Below are positions 1-7,817 of a stretch of DNA of 39,405 nucleotides, piece by piece; the stretch's first letter is position 1; each line of letters opens with the position of its first letter. The notes under the pieces are model-generated. The model searched no databases. It had not been told where the DNA came from and saw nothing but the letters and a program-made list of their open reading frames with translations. The translations under genes and the position numbers were made by a program. Source of the DNA: CAZTHL01 sp964613585 (GTDB lineage: Bacteria > Pseudomonadota > Alphaproteobacteria > DSM-16000 > Inquilinaceae); contig CAZTHL010000032.1 in the NCBI GenBank assembly GCA_964613585.1, forward strand, positions 1-39,405. The letters are read 5' to 3'.

Positions 1-39
1 ATGGGCGACGACTCCGGCTTCGTCTGCGAGCCGTGGTGA
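1..39 (+). other. Possible 3' end of an unknown plus-strand gene
   Basis: Frame 1 is open from the window edge to a tga at 37-39. Only twelve codons are visible, ending in GFVCEPW. This could be the tail of a gene that starts outside the window or simply an open edge. No family can be recognised. It would be convergent with the feo operon, leaving room only for the repeat between them. Confidence 0.15.
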
Positions 40-72
40 GTTCTTCAGCAGCCTGCTAGAGCATGTCCGCCG

Positions 73-195
73 GACGCGGACTCGGCACCGGCCTGATCGC
101 TCGCCCGGCCGGCCCGAGCATGCTGTCGTCGGGTGGCCGGGCGGGGAGCCGGCCGGCGATGCCCTTTAGCCGGAAACGCCTTAGCCGGAAACGCC
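73..195 (-). repeat. Dispersed extragenic hairpin repeat, copy 1 (after feoC)
   Basis: This segment aligns with 22131-22240 over its whole length, in the same orientation relative to the upstream gene. The core is an inverted repeat: arm CGCCCGGCC and arm GGCCGGGCG enclose a second stem (CCCGA/TCGGG) around a conserved loop. On the gene-proximal side both copies carry GGCGATGCC followed by GCCGGAAACGC. In this copy the 15-bp unit TTAGCCGGAAACGCC is tandemly duplicated (166-180 and 181-195) and abuts the feoC stop at 196-198. There is no T-tract, so a simple intrinsic terminator is unlikely; a REP-like element that protects or processes transcript ends fits better. The alignment is by eye. Confidence 0.75.
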
Positions 196-444
196 TTAAT
201 GGCCGATCCACTCGAAGACCTCGACCGCGCCGGCACAGTCGACAGCCGACGAGCAGCCGCTTGAGGCGCAGGCGGCGCAGCCGGAGCCAGGCGCGACGAG
301 GACCGGCGCCACCTTGCCCTTGCGCACCCAATGCTCGATCATGCCGCGCATCGCCTCCGGATCGGTATCGAAGCGAGTGGCGAGCGTCGCGAGGTCGACC
401 CTGCGTTGCGCCCGAAGATACTCCCTCAGCTCGGCCAGGATCAT
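196..444 (-). CDS. feoC: FeoC-like Fe-S/winged-helix protein of the ferrous iron transporter
   Basis: Encodes 82 residues starting 11 bp after the feoB stop. Residues 1-45 resemble the FeoC winged-helix fold (MILAELREYL at the N terminus, then an alternating helix pattern and a basic RKGKV wing). Four cysteines follow as C56-x2-C59-x4-C64-x5-C70, matching the FeoC cysteine cluster proposed to bind an oxygen-sensitive [4Fe-4S] cluster. FeoC is thought to control FeoB activity or stability. No strong Shine-Dalgarno is seen, so translation may be coupled to feoB. The stop codon touches the dispersed repeat. Small size and position as third gene of feoABC support the call. Confidence 0.85.
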   Translation of the reverse strand: MILAELREYLRAQRRVDLATLATRFDTDPEAMRGMIEHWVRKGKVAPVLVAPGSGCAACASSGCSSAVDCAGAVEVFEWIGH

Positions 445-455
445 GGTCGGCTCGA

Positions 456-2804
456 CTATTCCGCCGCCTGGCGCGCCGGGAGGCGGCGTGTCCGGCCAAG
501 GACGCGCATAAGCCCGACGGCCAGCGCAAGCAGCACCGCCATGATCAGCAGCCACGCCACGGCTCGTGCCGGATCCGCCGCCAGTGAGCCCGCCTGGTAG
601 ACGACGGTCGCGGTCATGTAGGCGATTACGGTGGTCCACGCGGCGGCGAACAGCGCCCATCCGAGGTCGACCTCGCGGCGAATCGCCGCCAGGGCGGCCA
701 CGCAGGGGAAGTAGAGCAGGATGAACAGCAGGTAGGCGAACGCGGCCAGCGGGCCCTCAAAGCGCTCGACCAGGGCGCCGAAGGTGCCCTCGGCCACCTC
801 CTGCTCCTCGGCGGCCGCCTGTGGATCGTCGACGGTGCCGACATCGAGGCCGAGCGGATCCGCCAAGCTGGCGGCGAGACCCCTCAGATTGGCCGGCACG
901 CTGGCGAACGCCTCGCGAACGCCGTCGACCACCGCCGGCTCTTCCGCCGCGGCATCGGCCCCGGCGCCCAGGTTCCCGTAGAGCGCGTCGAGGGTGCCCA
1001 CCACCGCCTCCTTGGCGAAGATGCCGGTGAAGATGCCCACCGTCGCCGGCCAGTTGTCCGGCTCAATGCCCATCGGCTCGAAGGCAGGCGTCACCGCACG
1101 ACCGACCGAGGCCAGCACGGAGCGGTCGCTGTCCTCGTGTCCGAAGCTGCCGTCCGGCGCGACCGAGTTCAGAATGGTCAGCACCATGACGAGCGGTACG
1201 ATGATCTGGCCAGCGCCAACGATGAACGCGCGCAGCCTGTCCCAGGTGCGCCGGAGGATATTGCGCAGCACCGGGCGATGGTAGGGCGGCAGTTCCATGA
1301 CCAGGGGCGCGTTGGCGCCGGAGAGCAGGGTGTGCTTCAGCACGAAGCCGGTCAGCACGGCCACCAGGATGCCGATCAGATAGAGCGCGAACACCAGGTT
1401 CTGACCGTTTGTCGGGAAGAACGCCGCCGCGAACAAGGCGTAGACCGGCAGGCGCGCGCCGCACGAGATGAACGGGCTCATCATCACGGTGATCTTGCGG
1501 TCGGCGTCGCTGTCGAGCGTGCGGGCCGCCATGATCGCCGGTACGTTGCAGCCGAAGCCCACGATAAGCGGCACGAAGGCCTTCCCCGGCAGGCCGGCGC
1601 TTTGCATGAGCCGGTCCATGACGAAGGCGGCCCGCGCCATGTAGCCGGAGTCCTCAAGCACGGACAGGAACAGGTAGAGGCAGGCAATGATCGGGACAAA
1701 CGTGGCGACCGTGGTGATGCCGCCGCCGATGCCGTCGGCGATGACGACGCGCAGCCAGTCGGGCGAGCCGAGCGCGCTCATCACCGAGCCCACGCCGTCG
1801 ACGAGCAGGCTGCCGCTCAGCAGATCGAAGAAGTCGATAAAGGCGCTGCCCACATTGATGGTCCAGAGGAACATCAGGTACATCACGCCGAGGAAGATCG
1901 GGATCCCCAGCAGCCGGTGCAGGACCAGACGGTCGACCTGTTCCGAGCGTGACCGCGACAGGCGCCCCGGGCGCTCGATGACCTGGCCGGCGAGCTCCTC
2001 GATGAAGCCGTAGCGGGCATCGGCCAGCAGGATGTCAACGTCCTCGCCCAGTTCCGCCTCGACCTCGGCGAGCGCGCGCTCGACCCGGTCGGCGGTGTCG
2101 TCGGCACCGGCCACCGGCATGGGGCCACCATCGAGACGACGCAGGGCTAGCCACCGGGAATCGGCCCCAAGGTCACGGGCGGCCGGCTCCAGAGCCGAGG
2201 CCAAGTCGGCCAGCCGCCTCTCGATCGGGTCGGGATAGGCGACGAGGGCCGATGGAGCGACCGGAGATCGAGCCAGATCGGCGATGGCGGCCCGCAGCTT
2301 GTCCATGCCTTGGCCGCGCGCCGCATTGATCGCGACCACCGGGCAGTCCAGCCGCCGTGCCAGAATGTCGAGATCGATGCGGAGCCCGCGGCGACGGGCC
2401 ACGTCCAGCATGTTGACGGCGACCACGATCGGCAGCCGCATGTCCAGCAGCTGGGTGGTCAGATAGAGGTTCCGCTCCAAGTGCGCCGCGTCGACGATGT
2501 TGACGACAAGGCCGATGCCGCGCGCGCTGACCACTTGGCGGGCGATCGTCTCGTCGATCGAGGCTTCGCCGGCGCCGAGCGAGTAGGTGCCCGGCAGGTC
2601 GACAAGATCGATGTCGAGGCCGTCGCAACTCAGGTGCCCGACCTTCTTCTCGACGGTGACGCCGGCCCAGTTGCCGACCTCCTGCCGGCCACCGGTCAGC
2701 GCATTGAACAGGCTGGTCTTGCCGCAGTTCGGGTTGCCCACCACGGCGACCGTGAGCCGGCCGTCGACGCTGTCGCGGGCGTGGTCGACGGAACGCGCTA
2801 CCAT
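456..2804 (-). CDS. feoB: Ferrous iron transport protein B
   Basis: Encodes 782 residues, the usual length for FeoB, the inner-membrane Fe(II) transporter. The N-terminal G domain has the P-loop GNPNCGKT (residues 23-30), the G3 motif DLPGTYSL and the G4-like NMLD. A helical GDI-like spacer follows, then about ten membrane segments including the conserved GFGCNVPAIMAARTL and FISCGARLPVY gate motifs with their cysteines, which face the proposed iron path. The ATG at 2804 has GAGG nine bases upstream; a TTG at 2819 would overlap the feoA stop (TTGA) and add five residues. It is second in feoABC and probably co-transcribed with feoA. Confidence 0.97.
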   Translation of the reverse strand: MVARSVDHARDSVDGRLTVAVVGNPNCGKTSLFNALTGGRQEVGNWAGVTVEKKVGHLSCDGLDIDLVDLPGTYSLGAGEASIDETIARQVVSARGIGLVVNIVDAAHLERNLYLTTQLLDMRLPIVVAVNMLDVARRRGLRIDLDILARRLDCPVVAINAARGQGMDKLRAAIADLARSPVAPSALVAYPDPIERRLADLASALEPAARDLGADSRWLALRRLDGGPMPVAGADDTADRVERALAEVEAELGEDVDILLADARYGFIEELAGQVIERPGRLSRSRSEQVDRLVLHRLLGIPIFLGVMYLMFLWTINVGSAFIDFFDLLSGSLLVDGVGSVMSALGSPDWLRVVIADGIGGGITTVATFVPIIACLYLFLSVLEDSGYMARAAFVMDRLMQSAGLPGKAFVPLIVGFGCNVPAIMAARTLDSDADRKITVMMSPFISCGARLPVYALFAAAFFPTNGQNLVFALYLIGILVAVLTGFVLKHTLLSGANAPLVMELPPYHRPVLRNILRRTWDRLRAFIVGAGQIIVPLVMVLTILNSVAPDGSFGHEDSDRSVLASVGRAVTPAFEPMGIEPDNWPATVGIFTGIFAKEAVVGTLDALYGNLGAGADAAAEEPAVVDGVREAFASVPANLRGLAASLADPLGLDVGTVDDPQAAAEEQEVAEGTFGALVERFEGPLAAFAYLLFILLYFPCVAALAAIRREVDLGWALFAAAWTTVIAYMTATVVYQAGSLAADPARAVAWLLIMAVLLALAVGLMRVLGRTRRLPARQAAE

Positions 2805-2815
2805 GATCACACGCC

Positions 2816-3154
2816 TCAAAGGGAAGGGGTCGGCCGGGACGGCCGCCGTTCAATGCGCAGGATCGCCGCCTCATGCCGGCGCAGGCTGAGGTCGAAGCCG
2901 CGGACCCGAATCTCGATGGGGTCGCCGAGCGGCGCCACCCGCAGCACGATGAACCCGGTGCCGGGGGTCAGGCCCATTGACAGCAGCTTCTGCCGGTACG
3001 GCGATTGGCGCGGCACGGCGAAGCCGAGAATGCGGCCCTCCTCGCCGGCCCTCAAGTCACCGGGCACCATGGGCGGCGGTGGCGGCTCGACGGGCCTGCA
3101 GGAAGCGGCTGCGGCGAGGGATGGGGAAGGCGGGGACGCAAGGGGGGACGGCAT
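2816..3154 (-). CDS. feoA: Ferrous iron transport protein A (SH3-like)
   Basis: The C-terminal 80 residues form a typical FeoA domain: GDLRAGEEGRILGF, then RQKLLSMGLTPGTGFIVLRVAPLGDPIEIRVRGFDLSLRRHEA, split here as the family's beta-barrel strands. FeoA is a cytosolic SH3-like protein needed for FeoB-dependent Fe(II) uptake. The chosen ATG at 3154 gives 112 residues with a proline/alanine-rich N-terminal extension; the ATG at 3070 would give an 84-residue protein closer to family length, and neither has a clear Shine-Dalgarno. The start is therefore uncertain, the identity is not. The stop at 2816-2818 lies 11 bp before the feoB ATG. Confidence 0.9.
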   Translation of the reverse strand: MPSPLASPPSPSLAAAASCRPVEPPPPPMVPGDLRAGEEGRILGFAVPRQSPYRQKLLSMGLTPGTGFIVLRVAPLGDPIEIRVRGFDLSLRRHEAAILRIERRPSRPTPSL

Positions 3155-3466
3155 GTTTGGCGATCCGGGATCCGTGCCGCGATCGGGGGTCGCCTTGATC
3201 TCGAAGCGAGGTCGGGGCGGCGCCCTCAAAACGATGCGGGCACGCGACGTCTACATGAGGCCGGGGCGTTCAGGGTCGGAGGCGCGCCTTTGACACCGCC
3301 GGGGTGGCCAAAGGCAAGCCTCGAAGCGAGACGTCCAGCGATGAGGCGACGATAGTGAGACCCACTCGCAGGGCATTGAGGTGGCTCAAGCGCAGGCGGC
3401 AACGGCGAGAGCCATCATGTCGCATCGGCCGGGGGCGGGCCGACGACGAAACAAGGTAGCGAGCTC
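3155..3466 (-). promoter_or_regulatory. feo upstream region with two CTCG-AAG-CGAG dyads
   Basis: The 312-bp gap between gshB and feoA must hold the feo promoter. The 11-mer CTCGAAGCGAG occurs twice, at 3200-3210 and 3320-3330, exactly 120 bp apart; each is a small dyad of CTCG and CGAG around AAG. No convincing Fur, Irr or RirA box and no clear -35/-10 pair was found by eye. The dyads are candidate operators only. Confidence 0.35.
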
Positions 3467-4411
3467 TCAGGCCGCGGCGCGCGCCTCGATGGCGTCCCAC
3501 AACTGCACCTCGAGCCGGCATCCGTCGAGGCGGTTGATCTCGTGGATGCCGGTCGGCGAGGTGACGTTGATCTCCGTCAGGTAGGCGCCGATGATGTCGA
3601 TGCCGACGAAGACGAGCCCGCGCGCCCGCAGCTCGGGACCGATCGCGGCGCAGATCTCGCGGTCACGCCCGGTCAGCTCGGCCTTGGCCGCGCGGCCGCC
3701 GGCGTGGAAGTTGGCTCGCGCCTCGCCGGCCCTGGGCAGGCGGTTGACCGCGCCGACCGGCTCTCCCTCGATCAGGATGATGCGCTTGTCGCCCTGCTTC
3801 ACCTCCGGCAGGTAGCGCTGCACCATGAGCGGCTCCGGATAGAGCCGGGCGTACATCTCGAGCAGCGAGCCGAGATTGTCGTCATCGGGACGCAGATGGA
3901 TGACGCCGGCGCCGCCGTTGCCGAACAGCGGCTTGAGCACGATGTCGCCGTGCTCGGCCCGGAACGCGGCGATCTCCTCAACGCGGCCGGTGATCAGCGT
4001 CGGCGGCAGGAAGTCCGGGAACCGGCTGACAAAAAGCTTCTCCGGCGCGTTGCGCACCTCGCGCGGGTCGTTCACCACAAGCGTGGCGGGATGGATGAAC
4101 TCGAGCAGGTGCGTCGTGGTGATGTACGCCATGTCGAAGGGCGGATCCTGGCGCAGCAGGACCACGTCCACGGTGGCCAGATCGAGCCGCTCGGGCAATG
4201 CCAGCGTGGCGTGATCGTCCGGGACCGGACGAACCTCCAGCGGCCGCGCCCAGGCCGAGACGGCTCCCTGGGCGAAGGACAGATCGCCCGGCAGGTAATG
4301 CCAAAGGCGATGGCCCCGCGCCTGCGCCTCAAGGGCCATGGCGAAGGTGCTGTCCGCCCCGATGTCCACGGACTGGATCGGATCCATCTGGATGGCGACC
4401 GACAGGGTCAT
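3467..4411 (-). CDS. gshB: Glutathione synthetase (ATP-grasp)
   Basis: Encodes 314 residues, full length for the bacterial enzyme joining gamma-glutamylcysteine and glycine with ATP. The N-terminal domain opens with VAIQMDPIQSV and carries LRQDPPFDMAYI; the ATP-grasp region has VLKPLFGNGGAGV and MVQRYLPEVKQGDKR; the C-terminal active site holds FVGIDIIGAYLTEINVTSP and ends with GIHEINRLDG. These are hallmark GshB motifs. The ATG at 4411 is preceded by GGGGAG at a good distance. It lies 37 bp after the SirB1-type gene and is probably co-transcribed with it. The glutathione made could serve the GST at 29775-30377, but that link is only pathway logic. Confidence 0.97.
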   Translation of the reverse strand: MTLSVAIQMDPIQSVDIGADSTFAMALEAQARGHRLWHYLPGDLSFAQGAVSAWARPLEVRPVPDDHATLALPERLDLATVDVVLLRQDPPFDMAYITTTHLLEFIHPATLVVNDPREVRNAPEKLFVSRFPDFLPPTLITGRVEEIAAFRAEHGDIVLKPLFGNGGAGVIHLRPDDDNLGSLLEMYARLYPEPLMVQRYLPEVKQGDKRIILIEGEPVGAVNRLPRAGEARANFHAGGRAAKAELTGRDREICAAIGPELRARGLVFVGIDIIGAYLTEINVTSPTGIHEINRLDGCRLEVQLWDAIEARAAA

Positions 4412-4448
4412 GGCTGACTCCCCGGGACGGCTCGGCCTGATCGAGGTC

Positions 4449-5276
4449 TCAGTTCAGCCGGGTCCTCAATTGCTGTAGCAGCACCGCCGTCTGATGCAAC
4501 AGCCGGTCGTCGCCGCCCTGGGCGATGAAGCGTTCAAGGGCACCAATGGCGGCACCGATGTTGCCGAGCCGTGCCTGCAACAGCCCGAGCTCGCGCAGCA
4601 GCCCGGGCTCGCCGGGAGCGAACAGCAGCATCCGCTCGATCACCTCGACCGCCCGATCGGGCTGCTGGTCGCGGAGCAGGCGCAGCTTGATGTTGTTCTC
4701 CAGCCGCAGCACGACCTCCCGGTCGGCGACCGGGGCGTAATGCCGGGGCGCCAGCTCGACGTGATTCCCGGCCATGGCCTTCAGCATCTCGCGCAGATTG
4801 GCCGGGCCGCGCGGCTCCCCGTGATTGAACGGGTCGATGATGACCCGCTGTCCGGCGCGCTCCAGCCGGACCAGAAAGTGGCCCGGAAAGCTGAGCCCGA
4901 CCGCGCCCCAGCCCTGGGCGCGCGCCACATGCAGGTAGATGATGCCGAGCGCCACCGGCAGCCCCTTCCGCCGGTCGATCACCCGCATCAGGTTGGCGTT
5001 CTGCAGATCCTCGTAGGTGGCGGAATCCCCCTGGAACCCGTAGCGCCCGGCCAGCACCTCGGCCAGCGCCGCCGCCGCCGCCTCGGCTCCGCCGCGGGCG
5101 GACGTCATGGCGCCTGCCACGTCGGCGGACAGCCGCTCCAGATGGCCGTGGTACCAGTCGACCGAGACCCGCGGGCGATCCAGCGCCGCCAGCGCCAGGG
5201 CCGTTCCGGTCAGATCGAACTCGCCGTCATCCGAGCGTCCGGCACGGCGGAGGATGCTCTTCGGGGTCTCGTCCAC
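4449..5276 (-). CDS. SirB1/transglutaminase-like protein with C-terminal TPR
   Basis: Encodes 275 residues from a GTG at 5276, just after GGGA and GGAG stretches. The SirB1-type transglutaminase-like core is recognisable by YEDLQNANLMRVIDRRKGLPVALGIIYLHVAR and GLSFPGHFLVRL (shown as known family blocks), followed by DPFNHGEP. The last 90 residues look like tetratricopeptide helices (NNIKLRLLRDQ, RAVEVIERMLLFAPGEP, LLRELGLLQARLG). The biochemical role of this family is unsettled. The frame stays open upstream to 5423, but that stretch overlaps the broken BON remnant and reads as low-complexity arginine/glycine, so the GTG start is preferred. Confidence 0.8.
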   Translation of the reverse strand: MDETPKSILRRAGRSDDGEFDLTGTALALAALDRPRVSVDWYHGHLERLSADVAGAMTSARGGAEAAAAALAEVLAGRYGFQGDSATYEDLQNANLMRVIDRRKGLPVALGIIYLHVARAQGWGAVGLSFPGHFLVRLERAGQRVIIDPFNHGEPRGPANLREMLKAMAGNHVELAPRHYAPVADREVVLRLENNIKLRLLRDQQPDRAVEVIERMLLFAPGEPGLLRELGLLQARLGNIGAAIGALERFIAQGGDDRLLHQTAVLLQQLRTRLN

Positions 5277-5376
5277 GCTCCGGTTCCCGGCAAGCTTCTC
5301 GGCTCCCAGCGCCCCGCCCGATCCCGGCCGGCGCCGTCGCGTCCGCCCGGATGGCCGCAGGGAGCTCGCACTTCGG

Positions 5377-5574
5377 CCTGTGATCGCCGACCGCCGGCCG
5401 GCCGAAGGCCGTCCGACCGGCACGGGCCAGCACCCGATCGTGCTCGTGCGGGACCCAGGCCGTCCCTCTTAAATAGACCGTGCCGTCGACCGTATCCACG
5501 CTGTCGTTCACCGCCCGGATGGCCATGTCGAAGGATACACGGCCAAGCAGGGGCGTACTGAGCCAGGCGTGCCG
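5377..5574 (-). pseudogene. Decayed BON-domain gene remnant
   Basis: One reading frame between yraN and the SirB1-type gene contains a BON-domain-like stretch: HAWLSTPLLGRVSFD, then IRAVNDSVDTVDGTVYLRG and HEHDRVLARAGR. This resembles the second BON repeat of a periplasmic lipoprotein common in alphaproteobacteria, where the pattern is roughly W-I-S-x-L...F-D...I-R-A-V-N-x-S-I-D-T-V-D-G-x-V-Y-L-x-G. No signal peptide, lipobox or first BON repeat is found upstream; instead the sequence runs into the yraN 3' end, and the C-terminal residues lose similarity as if frameshifted. It is best read as a pseudogene. A short intact single-BON protein is possible but has no good start. Confidence 0.55.
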
Positions 5575-5617
5575 GCCGATAGCGCCGTCAGCGGATCGCC
5601 GACCCCGCGGCACAAGG

Positions 5618-6073
5618 TCATGGCCACGGTCCCGGCCGGCTGGACGAGGCGCTTGACCACCAGGCATTGACGACATGGCGCGGCCAGCGCCATGGCGTGG
5701 CGATCATGACGTCAAATCGGACGAAGCCGCCCGCGGTCACCGCCGCCAGATCGGGCCGGGCTGCCAGGAACGCCTCCGCCGCGCGCGTCAGCCGGCGCTG
5801 CTGGCGGGGGCCGATCGCCCACTGCCCGGCTGCCGCCGTCGGTCGGGCCTTCACCTCGACGAAGGCCAGGACCGGCCCGCGTCGCGCGACAATGTCGATC
5901 TCGCCGGCGGCACTGCGAAACCGGCGCGCCAGGATCCGATAGCCCTTGAGGCGCAGCCACAGCGCGCACAGCAGCTCCGCCCGGCGACCGCGATGGTAGG
6001 CCCGACGACGACCGGCGTCCGCGCGCCTCACCGCGCCGCGCCGGGGCCGAGGCCGGGAGGTCAGGCCGCCCAT
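5618..6073 (-). CDS. yraN: YraN family (UPF0102) endonuclease-like protein
   Basis: Encodes 151 residues. The family core is complete: GRRAELLCALWLRLKGYRIL, ARRFRSAAGEIDIVARR and LAFVEVKAR give the E...GEIDIV...F-VEVK pattern of a PD-(D/E)XK nuclease-like fold, followed by QQRRLTRAAEAFL and RFDVM. Function is not established. The usual C terminus (PRH...AW) is followed by about a dozen extra residues that read into the decayed BON region, suggesting the original stop was lost. The ATG at 6073 is divergent from the LppC gene, with 121 bp shared upstream sequence. Confidence 0.88.
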   Translation of the reverse strand: MGGLTSRPRPRRGAVRRADAGRRRAYHRGRRAELLCALWLRLKGYRILARRFRSAAGEIDIVARRGPVLAFVEVKARPTAAAGQWAIGPRQQRRLTRAAEAFLAARPDLAAVTAGGFVRFDVMIATPWRWPRHVVNAWWSSASSSRPGPWP

Positions 6074-6194
6074 GTTTACTTGGCCCGCGCCTCCCGGTAC
6101 GCTCCGACGCGGCGGCTGCGGCCGGGAAGATGGCCCTCACGGGAACGGGGAGACCGGATCGTTGGCATGCCGAAGCCGACAGGTGGGTGACCAG

Positions 6195-7412
6195 ATGGGC
6201 GGATGGCGAAGAGGCCCGGGGCTCGCGGCCTCGGTGATGCTTCTGGCATTGTCCCTCGCCGGCTGCAACCTCCCGCCGCCGGAGCCGCCGCCCACCCAGC
6301 CGCAGGTGACCGAGCCCGCGGTCGTCGGGGCGCCGCCTCCGGCGCCGCCCCCCGAGCCGACCACGGACGCCCTGGGCCGAGCCATTGCTCCGGATGCCGA
6401 GCAGGTCGGGCTCCTGGTGCCATTGTCCGGCCGCGGCAGCGATATCGGGCCGGCCCTGCGCAATGCCGCCGAGATGGCGCTGTTCGAGGTCGGCGCCGAC
6501 GGCCTGACCCTGATGGCCTATGACACCGCGGGCACGGCGGAAGGCGCGCGGACGGCGGCGGAGGCTGCGCTCGACCGCGGCGCGGATCTGATCATCGGCC
6601 CCCTGTTCAGCGGCTCGGTGCCGGGCGTGGCGTCCCTGGCCGCCGCGCGGGACGTCAGTGTCATCGCCTTCACCAACGACTCGACGGTGACCGGTGGAAG
6701 CAGCTTCGTCATGGGGTTCCTGCCAGCGACCCAGGTCGAGCGCATTGTCGACTATAGCGCCGGCCGGGGCCTGAGCCGGTTCGGCGTGATCGCGCCGCGG
6801 AACGCCTACGGGACCCGGGTCGTCGAGGTCGTGCGCGGAGCCACCCAGCGTGCCGGGGTCCGCCTTGAGCAATCGCAATTCTACGACCCCGACGCGCGCG
6901 ACTTCACGGCGGTCATGGAGAGCTTCGAATCCGAGCCGCCACTGGACGCACTGATGATACCGGATTCCGGGCTGCGGCTGCGCGCGGTCGCCGCGCTCAC
7001 CCCGTTCCACGGGCTAGGCGAGACGCAGATCCTGGGGACCGCCTTGTGGGACGGCCAAGCCGTCGGCGTCGAGCCGGCCCTGCGCGGCGCTTGGTTCGCC
7101 GCGCCGCCCCCGGAGCTGAGGGCCGCTTTCGAGCAGCGTTATGCCCGGCTGCACGGCGAGCCGCCACCGCGTCTGGCCACCCTGGCCTATGACGCCATGG
7201 CGCTCGCGGCGACCCTCGCCCAGCAGTCCCCGACCGACCCGTTCGCGCGCTCGGAGCTGACCCAGCCCAGCGGGTTCGCCGGACTGGACGGGATCTTCCG
7301 CTTTCGCCAGGACGGCCGGGTCGAGCGGGGGCTCGCCGTTCTGGAGGTGACCGAAGACGACGCCCGCGTCATCGACCCGGCGCCACAGAGCTTCGCCCCG
7401 GCCGGGATCTGA
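6195..7412 (+). CDS. LppC/LpoA-like lipoprotein (penicillin-binding protein activator family)
   Basis: Encodes 405 residues from an ATG preceded by AGGTGGG. A signal peptide with the lipobox LAGC (cysteine about residue 24) and a proline-rich linker precede a periplasmic-binding-protein-like fold: VGLLVPLSGRGSDIGPALRNA, GADLIIGPLFSGS, VIAFTNDSTV and RFGVIAPRNAYG are typical of the COG3107 group. In gammaproteobacteria LpoA activates PBP1A from the outer membrane; whether this shorter alphaproteobacterial form does the same is inference. In many alphaproteobacteria it lies beside rsmI, yraN and gshB; here it is divergent from yraN and no rsmI is present. Confidence 0.85.
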   Translation: MGGWRRGPGLAASVMLLALSLAGCNLPPPEPPPTQPQVTEPAVVGAPPPAPPPEPTTDALGRAIAPDAEQVGLLVPLSGRGSDIGPALRNAAEMALFEVGADGLTLMAYDTAGTAEGARTAAEAALDRGADLIIGPLFSGSVPGVASLAAARDVSVIAFTNDSTVTGGSSFVMGFLPATQVERIVDYSAGRGLSRFGVIAPRNAYGTRVVEVVRGATQRAGVRLEQSQFYDPDARDFTAVMESFESEPPLDALMIPDSGLRLRAVAALTPFHGLGETQILGTALWDGQAVGVEPALRGAWFAAPPPELRAAFEQRYARLHGEPPPRLATLAYDAMALAATLAQQSPTDPFARSELTQPSGFAGLDGIFRFRQDGRVERGLAVLEVTEDDARVIDPAPQSFAPAGI

Positions 7413-7472
7413 CCGTCCGGCCCGCCGGGGCGGTGCCCGCTCCCAAGGAACGGGCCGGCGCCCCGTGGCCCG

Positions 7473-7715
7473 TCAGGGCAGCTCGGCGAGCACCTTCTTG
7501 GCGCGCTCCAAGGCTTCCTGGAAGTGCTTCGGACGCACGTCATACGGCGCCACCGCCTGCGCGTGCATGACGAAATAGCCGAACTGGTGCTTCAGCATCT
7601 CATACTGCTGAAACTTGGCGGCCAGCGTCATCATGTACTCGTAGAGATCCTTATCGTCATGCTTTTCCAGCATTTCCTGGGCCTTGCCATAGATCTCTTC
7701 GATAAGCTCGGACAT
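7473..7715 (-). CDS. Small conserved hypothetical protein, 80 residues
   Basis: Encodes an 80-residue, charged, mostly helical protein (MSELIEEIYGKAQEML at the start, EALERAKKVLAELP at the end) with several aromatic and methionine residues (YEYMMTLAAKFQQYEMLKHQ). A run of Gs (AAAGGGGGGG) sits seven bases before the ATG as ribosome-binding site. I do not recognise the family. It has its own candidate promoter (TTGACA, 17 bp, ATTAGA) and faces the LppC gene convergently. Composition and start context argue for a real gene. Confidence 0.75.
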   Translation of the reverse strand: MSELIEEIYGKAQEMLEKHDDKDLYEYMMTLAAKFQQYEMLKHQFGYFVMHAQAVAPYDVRPKHFQEALERAKKVLAELP

Positions 7716-7768
7716 CCGGCCCCCCCTTTCTCGGCGACGCGCCCGGATCAGGCGCTGATCGATGCTTG

Positions 7769-7797
7769 TCTAATCAAGGCGTCGCCGCGCCTGTCAA
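7769..7797 (-). promoter_or_regulatory. Candidate sigma-70 promoter for the 80-residue protein
   Basis: On the minus strand TTGACA (7797-7792) is followed, after 17 bp, by ATTAGA (7774-7769). The -35 is a perfect consensus and the -10 is weak. Transcription would start about 45-50 bp before the ATG at 7715. The -35 lies inside the loop of the hairpin at 7778-7815. Confidence 0.45.
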
Positions 7798-7815
7798 GCG
7801 CTTCCCGGCGACGCC
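7778..7815 (-). terminator. Hairpin after hemW stop
   Basis: GGCGTCGCC (7778-7786) and GGCGACGCC (7807-7815) form a perfect 9-bp stem around a 20-nt loop, starting three bases after the hemW stop. On the minus strand the hairpin is followed by TTGATTAG, a poor T-tract, so it may be a weak or factor-assisted terminator. It overlaps the candidate promoter of the next gene. Confidence 0.45.
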
Positions 7816-7817
7816 AC

